A stretch of 64,000 nucleotides of DNA from Roseomonas indoligenes (GTDB taxonomy: Bacteria; Pseudomonadota; Alphaproteobacteria; Acetobacterales; Acetobacteraceae): assembly GCF_017813365.1 (NCBI RefSeq), contig NZ_JAGIZA010000019.1:21857-85856 (forward strand). Reading direction: 5' to 3'. Positions 1 to 9,116 of the stretch are shown piece after piece (position 1 is the stretch's first letter; every line of letters starts with the position of its first letter). The notes below the pieces were generated by a model. It saw only the letters and a program-made list of their open reading frames with translations, was not told where the DNA came from and did no database searches. The translations under genes and the position numbers were made by a program.

Positions 1-587
1 ACCCCGATCGCCTCCCGCCGCGCCGCCAACCCGGCCCGCGTTGCCACCGCCACCACGGCCACGGCCACCCCGGCCACCAGGGCCAGGACCGCGAGCGCGA
101 CGCCCTGGACGGAGCGGGCCAGGGCGGAGAGGCGGGCCACCCAGATGCCGTGCGCCTCCAGCTCCGCCCCCGGCACCGCCTCGGACAGGCGCTCGGAGAG
201 GCGGGGCAGGGCTTCCGGCGCCGCGGCCAAGTGCAGCTCGATCACGCCGGGCAGGATGAGGGCGGGGGCCTCGCCGAGCCAGGGGCGGAGCAGCTCCGCC
301 ACCCGCTCCGGGCTCACCGCCGTGGCCTGCGCCACCACGGGATCGGCGCGCAGCACCTCCAGCGCGGCCGCCATCCTCTCCCGGCTGGGGTCGGGCACCT
401 GCACCGTCACGGCGGCGGCCGCGCCGGCCTGCCAGCGATCGGCCAGCTGATCCGCCCCGCGCGCGCCGGCCAGGGCCAGGGCCGCCAGCAGCGCCATGGC
501 TGCCACCAGCCCCGGCAGCAGGCGGTCTGAGAGCGCGCGGCGCAGGCCCAGCGGGTCCCGCGCCAGCCGGCGGCGGCGCTCAGCCAT
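1..587 (-). CDS. ftsX: Cell-division ABC permease FtsX (partial)
   Basis: This is the permease partner of FtsE, which couples divisome state to peptidoglycan hydrolases at the septum. The 3' end is cut off by the window edge, leaving about 195 residues. A short basic N-terminus ([15 protein letters not shown]) precedes a first membrane segment at about residues 25-43. A periplasmic domain follows, and a second hydrophobic segment (about 165-185) is visible before the edge. The ATG lies 4 bases before the end of the ftsE stop region (stop at 580-582, start at 587), so the two genes overlap and are probably translationally coupled. The family call rests on this topology and the FtsE partner; the sequence itself diverges a lot within FtsX proteins. 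Confidence 0.82.
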   Translation of the reverse strand, partial: MAERRRRLARDPLGLRRALSDRLLPGLVAAMALLAALALAGARGADQLADRWQAGAAAAVTVQVPDPSRERMAAALEVLRADPVVAQATAVSPERVAELLRPWLGEAPALILPGVIELHLAAAPEALPRLSERLSEAVPGAELEAHGIWVARLSALARSVQGVALAVLALVAGVAVAVVAVATRAGLAARREAIG

Positions 588-1566
588 TGCTGCCCCCGGT
601 CTCCGGCCGCGCGCTGGGCCAGATGCTGCGCCGCGGGCGCGGCGGGGGGGCGAGCTCCTCCTCCGGCCTCCCGAGGTCCGCGGTGAAGTCGGGGGTGAAA
701 TCGGGTGACAGGGGGGCGGGCGCCCCGTCCTGCGGGTCGTCTCCGGGTTCGTCCTCCGGCACCTCCTCGACCCAGCCCGCCTCCGGCTCCGGGGCCTCCA
801 GGTCGATCGCGCCGCTCGGGGCCAGGGGCGCCTCCGCTTCCGCCATCACCTCCTCCACCGGCGCGTAGGGCCAGGGGTCGAGCGCGACCATCCGCCCGCC
901 CTCCAGCCGCATCACCTGGCCGGGGTGCTGGGCGATCAGGTCCTGGGAATGGGTGGCCACCACCACGGTCGCGCCCAGCCGGTTCATCTCGGCCAGCAGC
1001 AGCAGCAGGCGGCGGGCCTGCACCGCGTCCAGATTGCCCGTGGGCTCGTCCGCCACCAGCAGGGCCGGGCGGGTGACCACGGCGCGGGCGATGGCCACGC
1101 GCTGCTGCTCCCCGCCCGAGAGCTGCTGCGGCAGGGCGTCCGCCCGGTCCTCCAGCCCCACCCAGCGCAGCATCTCCGACACGTCCGGGCGCAGGCTGGC
1201 CTCCGCCCGCCCGGCCAGGCGCAGCGGCAGGGCCACGTTGTCGAAGGCCGTCAGGTAGGGCAGCAGCCGGAACTCCTGGAACACCGCCCCGATCCGGCGC
1301 CGCAGCTTCGGCAGGTCCGCCCGCCGCGCGCGGGAGAGCGGGGCGCCCAGCACCTCCACCTCCCCCCGCGTCGGCCGCAGGGCAAGCTGCATCAGGCGCA
1401 GCAAGGAGCTCTTGCCCGCGCCCGAGGGGCCGGTCAGCCAGGTGAAGGACCCTTGCGGCAGGGTGAAGGAAAGGTCCCGCAGCGTCTCCCGCTCGCCCTC
1501 CCCGCCACGGGTGGGGTCCGGGTAGCGCAGCCCGACCCGGCTGAAGCGCACCATGGCGCCCGACAT
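580..1566 (-). CDS. ftsE: Cell-division ATP-binding protein FtsE with long acidic C-terminal tail
   Basis: This is the ABC ATPase of the FtsEX complex. Walker A (GPSGAGKSS, residues 46-54), the signature LSGGEQQR (149-156) and Walker B ending in DEPTGNLD (173-180) are all intact. FtsE is usually about 220-230 residues, but this ORF encodes 328. The extra ~95 residues after about position 230 are rich in Pro, Glu and Asp and look disordered. The start chosen is ATG 1566 (MSGAM); ATG 1554 is an alternative. It overlaps ftsX downstream and is divergent from the zinc-ribbon gene at 1656. The tail could be a lineage-specific docking segment; that is inference. Confidence 0.9.
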   Translation of the reverse strand: MSGAMVRFSRVGLRYPDPTRGGEGERETLRDLSFTLPQGSFTWLTGPSGAGKSSLLRLMQLALRPTRGEVEVLGAPLSRARRADLPKLRRRIGAVFQEFRLLPYLTAFDNVALPLRLAGRAEASLRPDVSEMLRWVGLEDRADALPQQLSGGEQQRVAIARAVVTRPALLVADEPTGNLDAVQARRLLLLLAEMNRLGATVVVATHSQDLIAQHPGQVMRLEGGRMVALDPWPYAPVEEVMAEAEAPLAPSGAIDLEAPEPEAGWVEEVPEDEPGDDPQDGAPAPLSPDFTPDFTADLGRPEEELAPPPRPRRSIWPSARPETGGSNG

Positions 1567-1655
1567 GCCACGACGGGGCGGGAAGGGATAGCGCTGGCGT
1601 GGAGGCCCCGAGCGAAGGCGTTGCCTTAACCCATGCCGGGCGACCATCCTGCACC

Positions 1656-2084
1656 ATGCGCGTCGCCTGCCCCGAATGCTCCGCCGAGTACGACCTGCCC
1701 CCCGCCCTGGCCGACCGGCTGGCCAGCCGGCCGGACGGGGCGCGAACCGTGCGCTGCGCCCGCTGCGGCACCGCCTGGGCCCCCCGGCCCGAAGCACCGG
1801 CCCCAGCCCCGCCCCCAGAGGACGCGCCCGCGCCACCCCCGACGGCGAGCGCCGACACGACCCCTTTCCCGGCCTTCCCCATCATCGAGCGGCCGGACGA
1901 CCATGCCCCGCCCCCGCCACCAGCCCCACTTCCCCGCCGGGGCCGCGCCCCGGCTCTGGCCTGGGCGGCGTCCCTCCTCCTCCTCGCAGGGGCGGCCGCC
2001 GCGGCCTGGCACTGGCGAATCGACGTGGTGGAAGCTTGGCCGCCGGCGGCCCGGGCCTATGTCGCCCTGGGATTGGCGGGCTAG
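1656..2084 (+). CDS. MJ0042-type zinc-ribbon membrane protein
   Basis: This is a 142-residue protein. The N-terminus has two CxxC knuckles (CPEC at 5-8 and CARC at about 34-37), the pattern of the MJ0042/zinc-ribbon_5 domain. A Pro/Ala-rich linker of about 50 residues follows, then a basic stretch and one membrane helix (AWAASLLLLAGAAAAAW), with a short C-terminus. Genes of this type often sit divergent from or beside ftsEX in alphaproteobacteria. Its role is not established. The domain architecture suggests an inner-membrane protein with a cytoplasmic metal-binding head. It ends convergently with the TRAP gene, with a repeat element between them. Confidence 0.8.
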   Translation: MRVACPECSAEYDLPPALADRLASRPDGARTVRCARCGTAWAPRPEAPAPAPPPEDAPAPPPTASADTTPFPAFPIIERPDDHAPPPPPAPLPRRGRAPALAWAASLLLLAGAAAAAWHWRIDVVEAWPPAARAYVALGLAG

Positions 2085-2149
2085 GGCCGCGCGCTCCCAC
2101 TGCCCTGCGGAGGAATCGGAGCGGCCTGATGGGCCCTGCCCCCAGCAGT

Positions 2150-2262
2150 CGCCTCGGGTCGATGACCCGAGGCGCACCGTCAGCTCCGTGCCTCCAACTC
2201 GAACAAAAAAGTGGATGGCAAGGGGTCCGGGGAGAGGAAGAATTCCTTCTTTCTCTCCCCGG
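2150..2262 (-). repeat. Composite hairpin element, copy 1 (short form)
   Basis: Read on the minus strand, hairpin H1 (2262-2227) has a GGAA loop and a near-perfect 16-bp stem. It is followed by a T-rich stretch (2211-2206) and the H2 palindrome (2174-2150, arms CGCCTCGGGTC/GACCCGAGGCG, 3-base loop). The outer stem and hairpins H3/H4 of the long form are missing. H1 lies 20 bases after the stop codon of the TRAP permease and is in sense with it, so a terminator or 3'-end role is plausible. Confidence 0.85.
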
Positions 2263-2282
2263 GGCAGACCGCCACCGCAGGA

Positions 2283-4325
2283 TCAGGCTGCCACCCGCCC
2301 CCGTCCTTGCAGCGCCAGCAGCCCCACTGCCAGCGCCAGCCCGATCCAGTGCGGTGCCGGCAGCCAGGGGATCACCCCTTCCAGCAGCGCCGGGAAGACC
2401 AGCAGCAGCCCGGCCAGCGCGAAGCCCGCGCGCTCCACCCCGTTCAGCGCGCGCAGGAAGTAGCCCTGGCAGGCCGCCGCCAGGGCCGCGAGGCCGGCGG
2501 TGGCCAGCGCCACCTGCCAGACGACGTCCAGCCAGGTCATCTGCGGGGTGAGGGAGAGGAGCAGGCCGACGCCTTCCGGGTCCGTGACGAAGACGAAGGG
2601 CAGCACGAAGGCCGGCAGCGTGTATTTCCAGGCCTGAAGAGTGGTGGCGTAGGGCCCGGCGCCGGTGATGGCCGCCGCCGCGAAGGGCGAGAGGGCGGTC
2701 GGCGGCGAGACCTCGCTGAGCACCGCGTAGTAGAAGACGAACATATGCGCCGCGTAGTCCGGCACGCCGAGCTTCGTCAGCGCGGGCGCGGCGACGACGG
2801 CGCAGATGATGTAGCTGGCCGTCACCGGCACCGCGAGGCCGATCACCCAGACAATCAGCGCTGTGAACAGCGCCGTGCCGAGGATGGACCCGTTCGCCGC
2901 CTGGATGGCGATGTCGGAAAACTTCAGCCCGAGGCCGGTGAGGGTGATGACGCCGACGATGATGCCCGCGCAGGCGCAGGTGGCGGCGATGCCGACGGAC
3001 TGGATGGCGCCGATCGCCAGCGCCTCCACCAGCTTGCGCGGATACAAGGCCGTGTCGCGGCGCAGGAAGGAGAGCACCACCGCCACCCCCATCGCGTAGA
3101 GCACCGCGAGGGTGGAGGAGTAGCCCAGCACCATGAAGACGATGATCGCGAGGAGGGAGGAGAAGTGGAACCCGTATTTCCGCACCAGCTCCCGCGCGGG
3201 CGTCGCCTGCGGCACCTCCACGGCCTTGCTGGCCGCGCCCAGGCGGCGCTGGTCCAGTTCCACCATGAACAGCAGGGAAGCGTAGTAGAGGCAGGTCGGG
3301 ATCACCGCCATGCGCAGCACGTCGAGATAGCCGATCTTCAGGTATTCGCTGATCAGGAAGGCCGCCGCGCCGAGCACGGGCGGCGAGATGATCGCCCCCA
3401 GCCCGCCCGCCGCCAGAAGCCCGCCGGCATCGGCCGCGCGGTAGCCCACCTTCTTCATCATCGGCCAGGCGACCGTGCCGAGGGTGACGGTGGTGGCGAC
3501 GCCCGAGCCCGAGGGGCCGCCGAGCAGGAAGGAGGAGAGCACGACGGTGCGCCCCGCGCTGCTCGCCTTGCCGCCCATGACGGAGAAGGAGAAGTCCACG
3601 AAGAACTTCCCCGCGCCGGAGAGCTGCAGGATGGCGCCGTAGATGGTGAAGAGGATGATGAGCGTGGCGGACACATCCACGGCCGTGCCGAAAATCCCGT
3701 CCAGCCCCACCGCGAGATGCGGGATCAGCCGCTCCGAATCATAGCCCCGATGCGTCCAGGGCGCGGGCAGGTGGTTGCCGAGGAAGGCGTAGGCGATGAA
3801 GACGATCGCAACGACGGGCATCACCCATCCCGTCGTGCGCCGCGTCACCTCCAGCACCAGCGCCACCAGCATCCAGCCGACGACGAGGTCCATCGGCTCG
3901 GGGAAGATCACGCGGTCCTGCAGGTCGTCGCCGCCCGCGATCAGATACCAGGTGACATAGAGCCCCGCCGCGATCAGCACGGCATCCCACGGCATGAACC
4001 GGTGCCGGAACCGGCGGGAGACGGGGAACAGGTAGAACCCCAGCACCATCGCGAAGCCGACATGCACGAAGCGCAGCACCGTCGTCGGCACGATGTCCCA
4101 GGCGGCCCAGAGGTGGAACAGGCTCATCGCCAGCGCCACCGCCGTGCCGATCCAGGCCAGCATCCCGCGAAAGCGGTGCTGCGCGCCCTCCTCCTCCTCG
4201 ATCAGCGCCTCCACCTTCGCGGTGGTGGCGGCGTCCAGCGAACCCGGCACCACCTCCGGCGGCAGGGCGGAACCCGCCGCGCCGGCGGGGCCGTCGGCCG
4301 GGGAAACCAGTTCCTCGGCGCGCAT
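2283..4325 (-). CDS. TRAP transporter permease, fused DctQ-DctM type (TAXI system)
   Basis: This 680-residue polytopic inner-membrane protein imports organic acids or related solutes using an ion gradient, together with a periplasmic receptor. The N-terminal ~60 residues are hydrophilic. About four membrane helices of the small-subunit type (residues ~60-200) are followed by the large-subunit part, with the conserved loop segment GGPSGSGVATTVTLG and the matching later segment AVPVTASYIICA. The length fits the TRAP 4TM/12TM fusion family paired with TAXI receptors. The receptor gene lies directly upstream: its TGA shares one base with this ATG at 4325, so the pair is coupled. The substrate cannot be read from the sequence. 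Confidence 0.93.
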   Translation of the reverse strand: MRAEELVSPADGPAGAAGSALPPEVVPGSLDAATTAKVEALIEEEEGAQHRFRGMLAWIGTAVALAMSLFHLWAAWDIVPTTVLRFVHVGFAMVLGFYLFPVSRRFRHRFMPWDAVLIAAGLYVTWYLIAGGDDLQDRVIFPEPMDLVVGWMLVALVLEVTRRTTGWVMPVVAIVFIAYAFLGNHLPAPWTHRGYDSERLIPHLAVGLDGIFGTAVDVSATLIILFTIYGAILQLSGAGKFFVDFSFSVMGGKASSAGRTVVLSSFLLGGPSGSGVATTVTLGTVAWPMMKKVGYRAADAGGLLAAGGLGAIISPPVLGAAAFLISEYLKIGYLDVLRMAVIPTCLYYASLLFMVELDQRRLGAASKAVEVPQATPARELVRKYGFHFSSLLAIIVFMVLGYSSTLAVLYAMGVAVVLSFLRRDTALYPRKLVEALAIGAIQSVGIAATCACAGIIVGVITLTGLGLKFSDIAIQAANGSILGTALFTALIVWVIGLAVPVTASYIICAVVAAPALTKLGVPDYAAHMFVFYYAVLSEVSPPTALSPFAAAAITGAGPYATTLQAWKYTLPAFVLPFVFVTDPEGVGLLLSLTPQMTWLDVVWQVALATAGLAALAAACQGYFLRALNGVERAGFALAGLLLVFPALLEGVIPWLPAPHWIGLALAVGLLALQGRGRVAA

Positions 4326-5299
4326 CAGCCGAGATTCGCCCCGGTCTCGCGCCAGAAGGCTTCCGCCGCCGGGTGCCAGGGGATGCCGGCTGCCGCCGTC
4401 TTCTGGCCTTCCAGCTTGAAGTTCCGCGCCTCCGCATGGGTGCGCGCCAGCTCCTCGCGCCCTTCCCAGGTCAGGCGAAGCAGCTTCGTCACCATGTCGG
4501 CCGGCATGTCCTCCCGCACGGCGAGCACGTTGGCGACGGACATCTGCTTGTTGTCGGTCTTCTGCCCGGGATAGGTGCCGGCGGGGATCACCTCGTTGAA
4601 ATAAACCGGGCCGTACTTCTCCACGATCTTCGCCGTGTAGGTATCGTGGTCGATCATCTGGATCTCCACGCCGGGGCTGGCGCCGAGGTCGGTGATCGCG
4701 CTGGTGGGGATGCCCGAGACGAAGAAATAGGCGTCCAGCTTGCCGTCCTTCACCGCGTTCGTGCTCTCGGCGGGGGAAAGGCGCTCGCGCGCCCGGAAGT
4801 CCTTCGCCGGGTCCAGCCCCGCCGCCTCGATCAGTCGCAGCGCCATCACCTCGGTGGCCGAGCCCGGCGCGCCGGTGGAGATGCGCTTGCCCTTCATGTC
4901 CGGGATCGACTTGATCCCCGTCGCCACCGTCGACACCACCTGCATGCGGTTGGTGTAGATCACCGCGATGGCGCGCGCCGGCACAGGCCGGCCCTTGAAG
5001 CGGTCATTCCCGCGCACCGCGTCCACCGCCGCATCCACCTGGCTGAAGATCAGCCCCACGCGGTTGGCACCCAGCAGTTGCAGGTTGCCGACCGAGCCGC
5101 CCGTCACCTCCACGGTCGCCGACATGCCGGGGATCCCGCGGGAGATCATGTTCGCCAGCGCGCCGCCCACGGGGTAGTACACGCCCCCCGTCGTTCCGGT
5201 GCCGATGGCAAGCTGCCCGCCCTGGGCGCGGGCCATCCGGGGCGCGGCCAGCACGATGCCGGCGGCCGCGAGAACGCTTCGGCGCGGGATGCTTCCCAT
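4325..5299 (-). CDS. TAXI-family TRAP transporter solute-binding receptor
   Basis: This periplasmic receptor (324 residues) feeds the fused TRAP permease that follows. It has a secretion signal with twin arginines (PRRSVLAAAGIVLAAPRMARA), then the TAXI opening (LAIGTGTTGGVYYPVGGALA) and the conserved SVGNLQLLGANR region. ATG 5299 is preferred over the in-frame ATG 5374 because an AAGGAG Shine-Dalgarno sits 8 bases upstream and the signal peptide begins there. TAXI receptors bind glutamate-like or dicarboxylate solutes in known cases; the ligand here is unknown. The gene is divergent from the epoxide hydrolase gene at 5425. Confidence 0.93.
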   Translation of the reverse strand: MGSIPRRSVLAAAGIVLAAPRMARAQGGQLAIGTGTTGGVYYPVGGALANMISRGIPGMSATVEVTGGSVGNLQLLGANRVGLIFSQVDAAVDAVRGNDRFKGRPVPARAIAVIYTNRMQVVSTVATGIKSIPDMKGKRISTGAPGSATEVMALRLIEAAGLDPAKDFRARERLSPAESTNAVKDGKLDAYFFVSGIPTSAITDLGASPGVEIQMIDHDTYTAKIVEKYGPVYFNEVIPAGTYPGQKTDNKQMSVANVLAVREDMPADMVTKLLRLTWEGREELARTHAEARNFKLEGQKTAAAGIPWHPAAEAFWRETGANLG

Positions 5300-5424
5300 C
5301 ACCCGAACTCCTTGAACTGTTTTCCTCTGGAACGAGCATAGACCGCGCCCTTCGCGGGGCGAAAGGCCCGACATCCCCGGCCCTTCTCCCGCGTTGCAGC
5401 ACCGGAAGGCCGTTAGGAACGACG

Positions 5425-6567
5425 ATGGAAACCCGCCCCTTCGAGGTCCGCTGGGACCCCTCCGCCCTGTCCCACCTGAAGGACCGGCTGCGCGCCACGC
5501 CCCTGCCCCGCCAGCCCCGCGATGCCGGCTGGAAATACGGCTGCGACCCGGACTTCCTCTCCGCCCTGCGCGACCACTGGCTTGACGGCTACGACGCCGA
5601 GGCCGCCGCCGCGGCGCTGAACCGCCACCCCCAGATCATCGCCCGCGTGGAGAACCTCGACCTCCACGCCTACCACGTGGTGGGCGAGGCAGGCGGCAAG
5701 CGCCCCCTCCTTCTCACCCATGGCTGGCCCGGCTCCGTCCTGGAATTCCTGGAGGTGATCGAGCCGCTGGCCTTCCCCTCCCGCCACGGCGGCCGGGCGG
5801 AGGACGCCTTCGACCTTGTTATCCCCTCGCTCCCCGGCTTCGGCTTCTCCGGCAAGCCGGAGACCCCCATCTCCGCCCGCACCACCGCCCGCCTGTTCGA
5901 TGCGCTGATGCGCGGCCTCGGCTACCCGCGCTACCGCGCCCAGGGCGGCGACTGGGGCGCCGCCGTCACCGCTTGGCTGGCACTGGACCACGTGGCCTCC
6001 CTCAAGGCCATCCACCTCAACATGGTCCTCGTCCGCCCGGACGCGGCGCCGAAGACGCCGGAGGAACTGGCCTGGCAGGCCGAGCAGGCGGGCGTGCAAG
6101 GGAAGCTCGGCGCCTATGCCCAGCTCCAGGGCAGCAAGCCCCAGTCCATCGCCTACGCCATGCAGGACAACCCGCTCGCCCAGGCTGCCTGGATCGTGGA
6201 GCGGTTCCACGACTGGGCCGACCTGCGCGAGCGCCCCTTCGATCAGGTCTTCACGAAGGACCAGCTCATCACCGACGTGATGATCTACGCGATGAACGAC
6301 GCCTTCACGACCGCCGCCTGGTACTACTTCGGCGCCCAGCAGGAGGCCGTGCGCAGCATCCCGCCCGGCCGCCGCGTGATGGTGCCCACCGCCGTCGCCG
6401 CCTTCCCCGACCCGCGCTCCCCCATGCCGCCGCGCAGCCTGGTGGAGAAGGGCTACGCCGTGAACCGCTGGAGCGACATGCCCCGCGGCGGCCACTTCCC
6501 GGCGATGGAAGTGCCGGAGGATTTCGTGGCGGACCTGCGCGCCTGGGGACGGCAGACGGAGGCCTGA
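5425..6567 (+). CDS. Epoxide hydrolase, alpha/beta hydrolase with EHN domain
   Basis: This 380-residue enzyme hydrolyses epoxides to diols through a covalent ester on an aspartate. The N-terminal ~110 residues match the epoxide hydrolase N-terminal (EHN) domain. The oxyanion motif HGWPGS starts at residue 99, the nucleophile is in GGDWG (Asp176), PGFGFSG is present, and the catalytic His is in GGHFPAMEVPED (His357). These features match microsomal-type bacterial epoxide hydrolases. There is no signal peptide, so it is cytoplasmic. A repeat element follows 18 bases after the stop. The substrate is unknown; detoxification or catabolism are both possible. Confidence 0.92.
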   Translation: METRPFEVRWDPSALSHLKDRLRATPLPRQPRDAGWKYGCDPDFLSALRDHWLDGYDAEAAAAALNRHPQIIARVENLDLHAYHVVGEAGGKRPLLLTHGWPGSVLEFLEVIEPLAFPSRHGGRAEDAFDLVIPSLPGFGFSGKPETPISARTTARLFDALMRGLGYPRYRAQGGDWGAAVTAWLALDHVASLKAIHLNMVLVRPDAAPKTPEELAWQAEQAGVQGKLGAYAQLQGSKPQSIAYAMQDNPLAQAAWIVERFHDWADLRERPFDQVFTKDQLITDVMIYAMNDAFTTAAWYYFGAQQEAVRSIPPGRRVMVPTAVAAFPDPRSPMPPRSLVEKGYAVNRWSDMPRGGHFPAMEVPEDFVADLRAWGRQTEA

Positions 6568-6585
6568 TCCTCGCCGGTGGCCTGT

Positions 6586-6716
6586 CCCGGGGAGAGGAAG
6601 AACTCCTTCTTCCTCTCCCCGGGCCCGTTCGAAGCAGTGCTTCGAACCCATCATCTTTTTCCAGGCCCTGGTCCTGTTTCACTGGCGGTGCGCCTCGGGT
6701 CCATGACCCGAGGCGC
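6586..6716 (+). repeat. Composite hairpin element, copy 2 (short form with extra hairpin)
   Basis: H1 (6586-6623) is a perfect 17-bp stem, here with loop CTCC instead of GGAA. A private hairpin (GTTCGAAGCA/TGCTTCGAAC, 6627-6647) and a T-run (6656-6660) follow, then H2 (6690-6716; 12-base arms around CAT). It starts 18 bases after the epoxide hydrolase stop, in sense with that gene, and ends about 60 bases before the DUF2891 gene. Confidence 0.85.
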
Positions 6717-6776
6717 CGGCAGGGCAGGCGGGATCCGCGGCTTGCCCCGGCTCCTCGGGGCCGGTCACATGCGCCC

Positions 6777-7763
6777 ATGCAGAACGCGCTCGACGCCACC
6801 TTGGCGGAACGGCTGGCCACCATCGCCCTCGGCCATGTGGAGCGGGAATACCCGAACAAGCCCGGCCACGTGCTCGCCGGGCCCGGGGACGCCCGCACCC
6901 CCTCGGCACTCCATCCCGTCTTCTTCGGCAGCTACGACTGGCACTCCTGCGTGCACGGCTACTGGACCCTGGCCCGGCTGCTGCGCCGCTTCCCCTCCAT
7001 CGCGGCCGCACCGGCCATCCGCGCCCTGTTCGACCGCCGCATCACGGCGGAAGCGGTGGCGGGGGAGGTGGCCTACCTCGCCGCCCCCGGCGCGCGCGGC
7101 TTCGAACGCCCCTATGGCTGGGGCTGGCTGCTGGCCCTCGCTGCCGAGCTGGCCCGGCACGGCGCGCCCTGGGCCGCCACCCTCGCCCCCCTGGCCGAGG
7201 CCTTCGCCGGGCGCTTCCGCGACTTCCTGCCGATCGCCACCTACCCCGTGCGGGTGGGCGCCCACCCCAACACCGCCTTCGGCTTGCTGATGGCGGCCGA
7301 CTTCATGGCGGCCGACCTTCCCCTGCTACGGGAGACGGCCGGCCGCTGGTACGGCCTGGATCGGGCCTGCCCGGCCTGGGGCGAACCCTCCGGCGACGAC
7401 TTCCTCTCTCCCACCCTGGTGGAGGCCGCCTGCATGGCCCGCCTCCTGCCGCCGGCAGAGTTCGCGCCCTGGTTCGACGCCTTCCTGCCGGACCTGGCGG
7501 GGAGGGAGCCCGCCACCCTTTTCGCCCCTGCGACCGTCTCCGACCGGACGGACGGCAAGATCGCCCATCTGGACGGCCTCAACCTTTCCCGTGCCTGGTG
7601 CTGGCGGCGCCTCGCCGCGGCGCTGGGGCCGGAGGATCCTCGCCGCGCGCCCATGCTGGACGCGGCGGAGCGCCATCTTGCGGCCGGGCTGCCGCATGTG
7701 GCCGGGCACTACATGGGCGAGCACTGGCTGGCGAGCTTCGCGGTGCTGGCGCTGGAGGGCTGA
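6777..7763 (+). CDS. DUF2891 family protein
   Basis: This 328-residue soluble protein has the conserved signature of DUF2891: an HPVFFGSYDWHSCVHG block near residue 42, and later aromatic/His-rich segments (RPYGWGWL, HPNTAF, HYMGEHWLASFA). The pattern of repeated Trp/His/Asp motifs in an all-helical protein resembles alpha/alpha toroid enzymes that act on sugars or polysaccharides. No reaction is established for the family, and I do not assign one. ATG 6777 is the first start after the repeat element that gives the conserved N-terminus. It ends 9 bases from the convergent LysR gene. Confidence 0.82.
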   Translation: MQNALDATLAERLATIALGHVEREYPNKPGHVLAGPGDARTPSALHPVFFGSYDWHSCVHGYWTLARLLRRFPSIAAAPAIRALFDRRITAEAVAGEVAYLAAPGARGFERPYGWGWLLALAAELARHGAPWAATLAPLAEAFAGRFRDFLPIATYPVRVGAHPNTAFGLLMAADFMAADLPLLRETAGRWYGLDRACPAWGEPSGDDFLSPTLVEAACMARLLPPAEFAPWFDAFLPDLAGREPATLFAPATVSDRTDGKIAHLDGLNLSRAWCWRRLAAALGPEDPRRAPMLDAAERHLAAGLPHVAGHYMGEHWLASFAVLALEG

Positions 7764-7772
7764 CCCCGCGCC

Positions 7773-9056
7773 TCACAGCCGCCCCACGGCGCGAATGCTG
7801 TCCATCAGCATCCGCGCGGCCAGGGAAGGGCTGCCGCCGGCGCGTTGCAGGAAGCCGATGGTGCGGCGGGTCTCCGGCAGCGCGAAGGGCAGCACGGCCA
7901 GCGCCTTCGCCCCGGTCTCGTGCTGGAACAGGTGGGGCGAGACGGCGGTCACCATGTCGCTGTCCAGCAGCAACCCGCGCGTGATGGTCAGGTCGGTGGT
8001 CTCCACCGTCACCACCGGCTCCGGCAGGCCGCGGGCCCGCATCGCGCCTTCCAACAGCTCCCGCGTGGGGGTGCCGCGCGGGGGCAGCACCCAGCGGGCC
8101 GCCGGCAGGCCCTCGGCCACGGCGGCGCCGCGCCGGGCCAGCGGGTGGCCAGCCCGCACCACCAGGGCCATCTCGTCCTCCGCGATCGGCTCGCGCAGCA
8201 GGCCGATCGTGTGCTCCGGTGGGCGCAGGGCGCCGAGGATGAAGTCGATGTCCCCCGCCCGCAGGCGCATGGAGAGGTGCTCGAAGGTGCCCTCCAGCGT
8301 CGTGACGGAGAGGTTGGGATGGTCCTTCTGCATCCGCAGGATGGCGCGCGGCAGCAGACGGTCCCGGCCGAGGGAGAGGGTGCCCACCGTGACGCGCCCG
8401 GCCATGGCGCCCTGGAGGAGGCCGATCTCCACCTCCGCCGCGCGGATCTCGGCCAGCGCCCGGCGGACATGCAGGGCCAGCAGCGCGCCGAGCGGCGTGG
8501 GCTGGAGCCCGGCGGGGGACCGGATGAACACCTCGATCCCCAGCCCGATTTCCACCTCCCGCAGTGCCTGGCTGACGGCGGGCTGCGAGATCATGAGGCT
8601 GTCGGCCACCGCCCCCATATGGCGCTGCTCCACCAGCTCCGCGAAGGCCAGCAGGCGCTGGCGGCCGAGGGAGAGGGTGAAGACGGGCGCCGCCTCGTTC
8701 CAGCCCGCCGGCGGCCCGGCGGCGGCAATGCCGCGGCGGGCGCTCTCCATCTCCGCGAAGGCCCGCTCCACCCGGTGCAGCAGGGTGTGGCCAGTGCCCG
8801 TCAGCAGCATCCCCTGGGGGCGCCGCTCGAACAGGGTGACCTCCAGCTCCCGTTCCAGCTCCTGGATGGCGCGCGTGATCGCGGACTGCACGCGGCGCAG
8901 CCGCTGGCCGGAGCGGACGACGCTTCCGGTCTGCGAGACGGCCAGGAAGGCGCGCAGGTGCTTGGGGTTGATGGCATGCGGGGACGGGATGATGGGGCCG
9001 CCTCCGGCGGATAAGGCTTTTCGATGGGGCGGGGGAAAGTTTCGGCTGGCCGTCAC
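7773..9056 (-). CDS. LysR-type regulator with two tandem HTH domains
   Basis: This transcription factor probably controls the aromatic-acid genes divergent from it. The first HTH covers about KHLRAFLAVSQTGSVVRSGQ to LFERRPQGM. A second complete LysR HTH follows about 85 residues later (LLAFAELVEQRHMGAVADSL to IFIRSPAGLQPT-type wing). The effector-binding domain starts at GRVTVGTLSLGRDRLLP. LysR proteins normally have one HTH; double-HTH versions of about 400 residues are a recognised variant. No ATG is near the N-terminus. GTG 9056 is used here (427 residues) but is weakly supported, and an ATC at about 9000 follows a better GGAGG. The gap to the cysteine hydrolase gene is only about 60 bases. 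Confidence 0.85.
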   Translation of the reverse strand: MTASRNFPPPHRKALSAGGGPIIPSPHAINPKHLRAFLAVSQTGSVVRSGQRLRRVQSAITRAIQELERELEVTLFERRPQGMLLTGTGHTLLHRVERAFAEMESARRGIAAAGPPAGWNEAAPVFTLSLGRQRLLAFAELVEQRHMGAVADSLMISQPAVSQALREVEIGLGIEVFIRSPAGLQPTPLGALLALHVRRALAEIRAAEVEIGLLQGAMAGRVTVGTLSLGRDRLLPRAILRMQKDHPNLSVTTLEGTFEHLSMRLRAGDIDFILGALRPPEHTIGLLREPIAEDEMALVVRAGHPLARRGAAVAEGLPAARWVLPPRGTPTRELLEGAMRARGLPEPVVTVETTDLTITRGLLLDSDMVTAVSPHLFQHETGAKALAVLPFALPETRRTIGFLQRAGGSPSLAARMLMDSIRAVGRL

Positions 9057-9116
9057 GACGCCGCAATCGGATTCTGGCGCCCGGGACAACGCCTGAATGA
9101 CGCCAGGGACGAGACC

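Noticed and set aside
2211..4574. 787-residue open frame on the plus strand
   Set aside because: It is antisense to the TRAP permease gene and begins inside a hairpin element.
6577..6660. Recurrent short peptide GERKNSFFLSPG in several frames of the window
   Set aside because: It is only the translation of the H1 hairpin of the composite element wherever an open frame crosses it, not a conserved protein motif.
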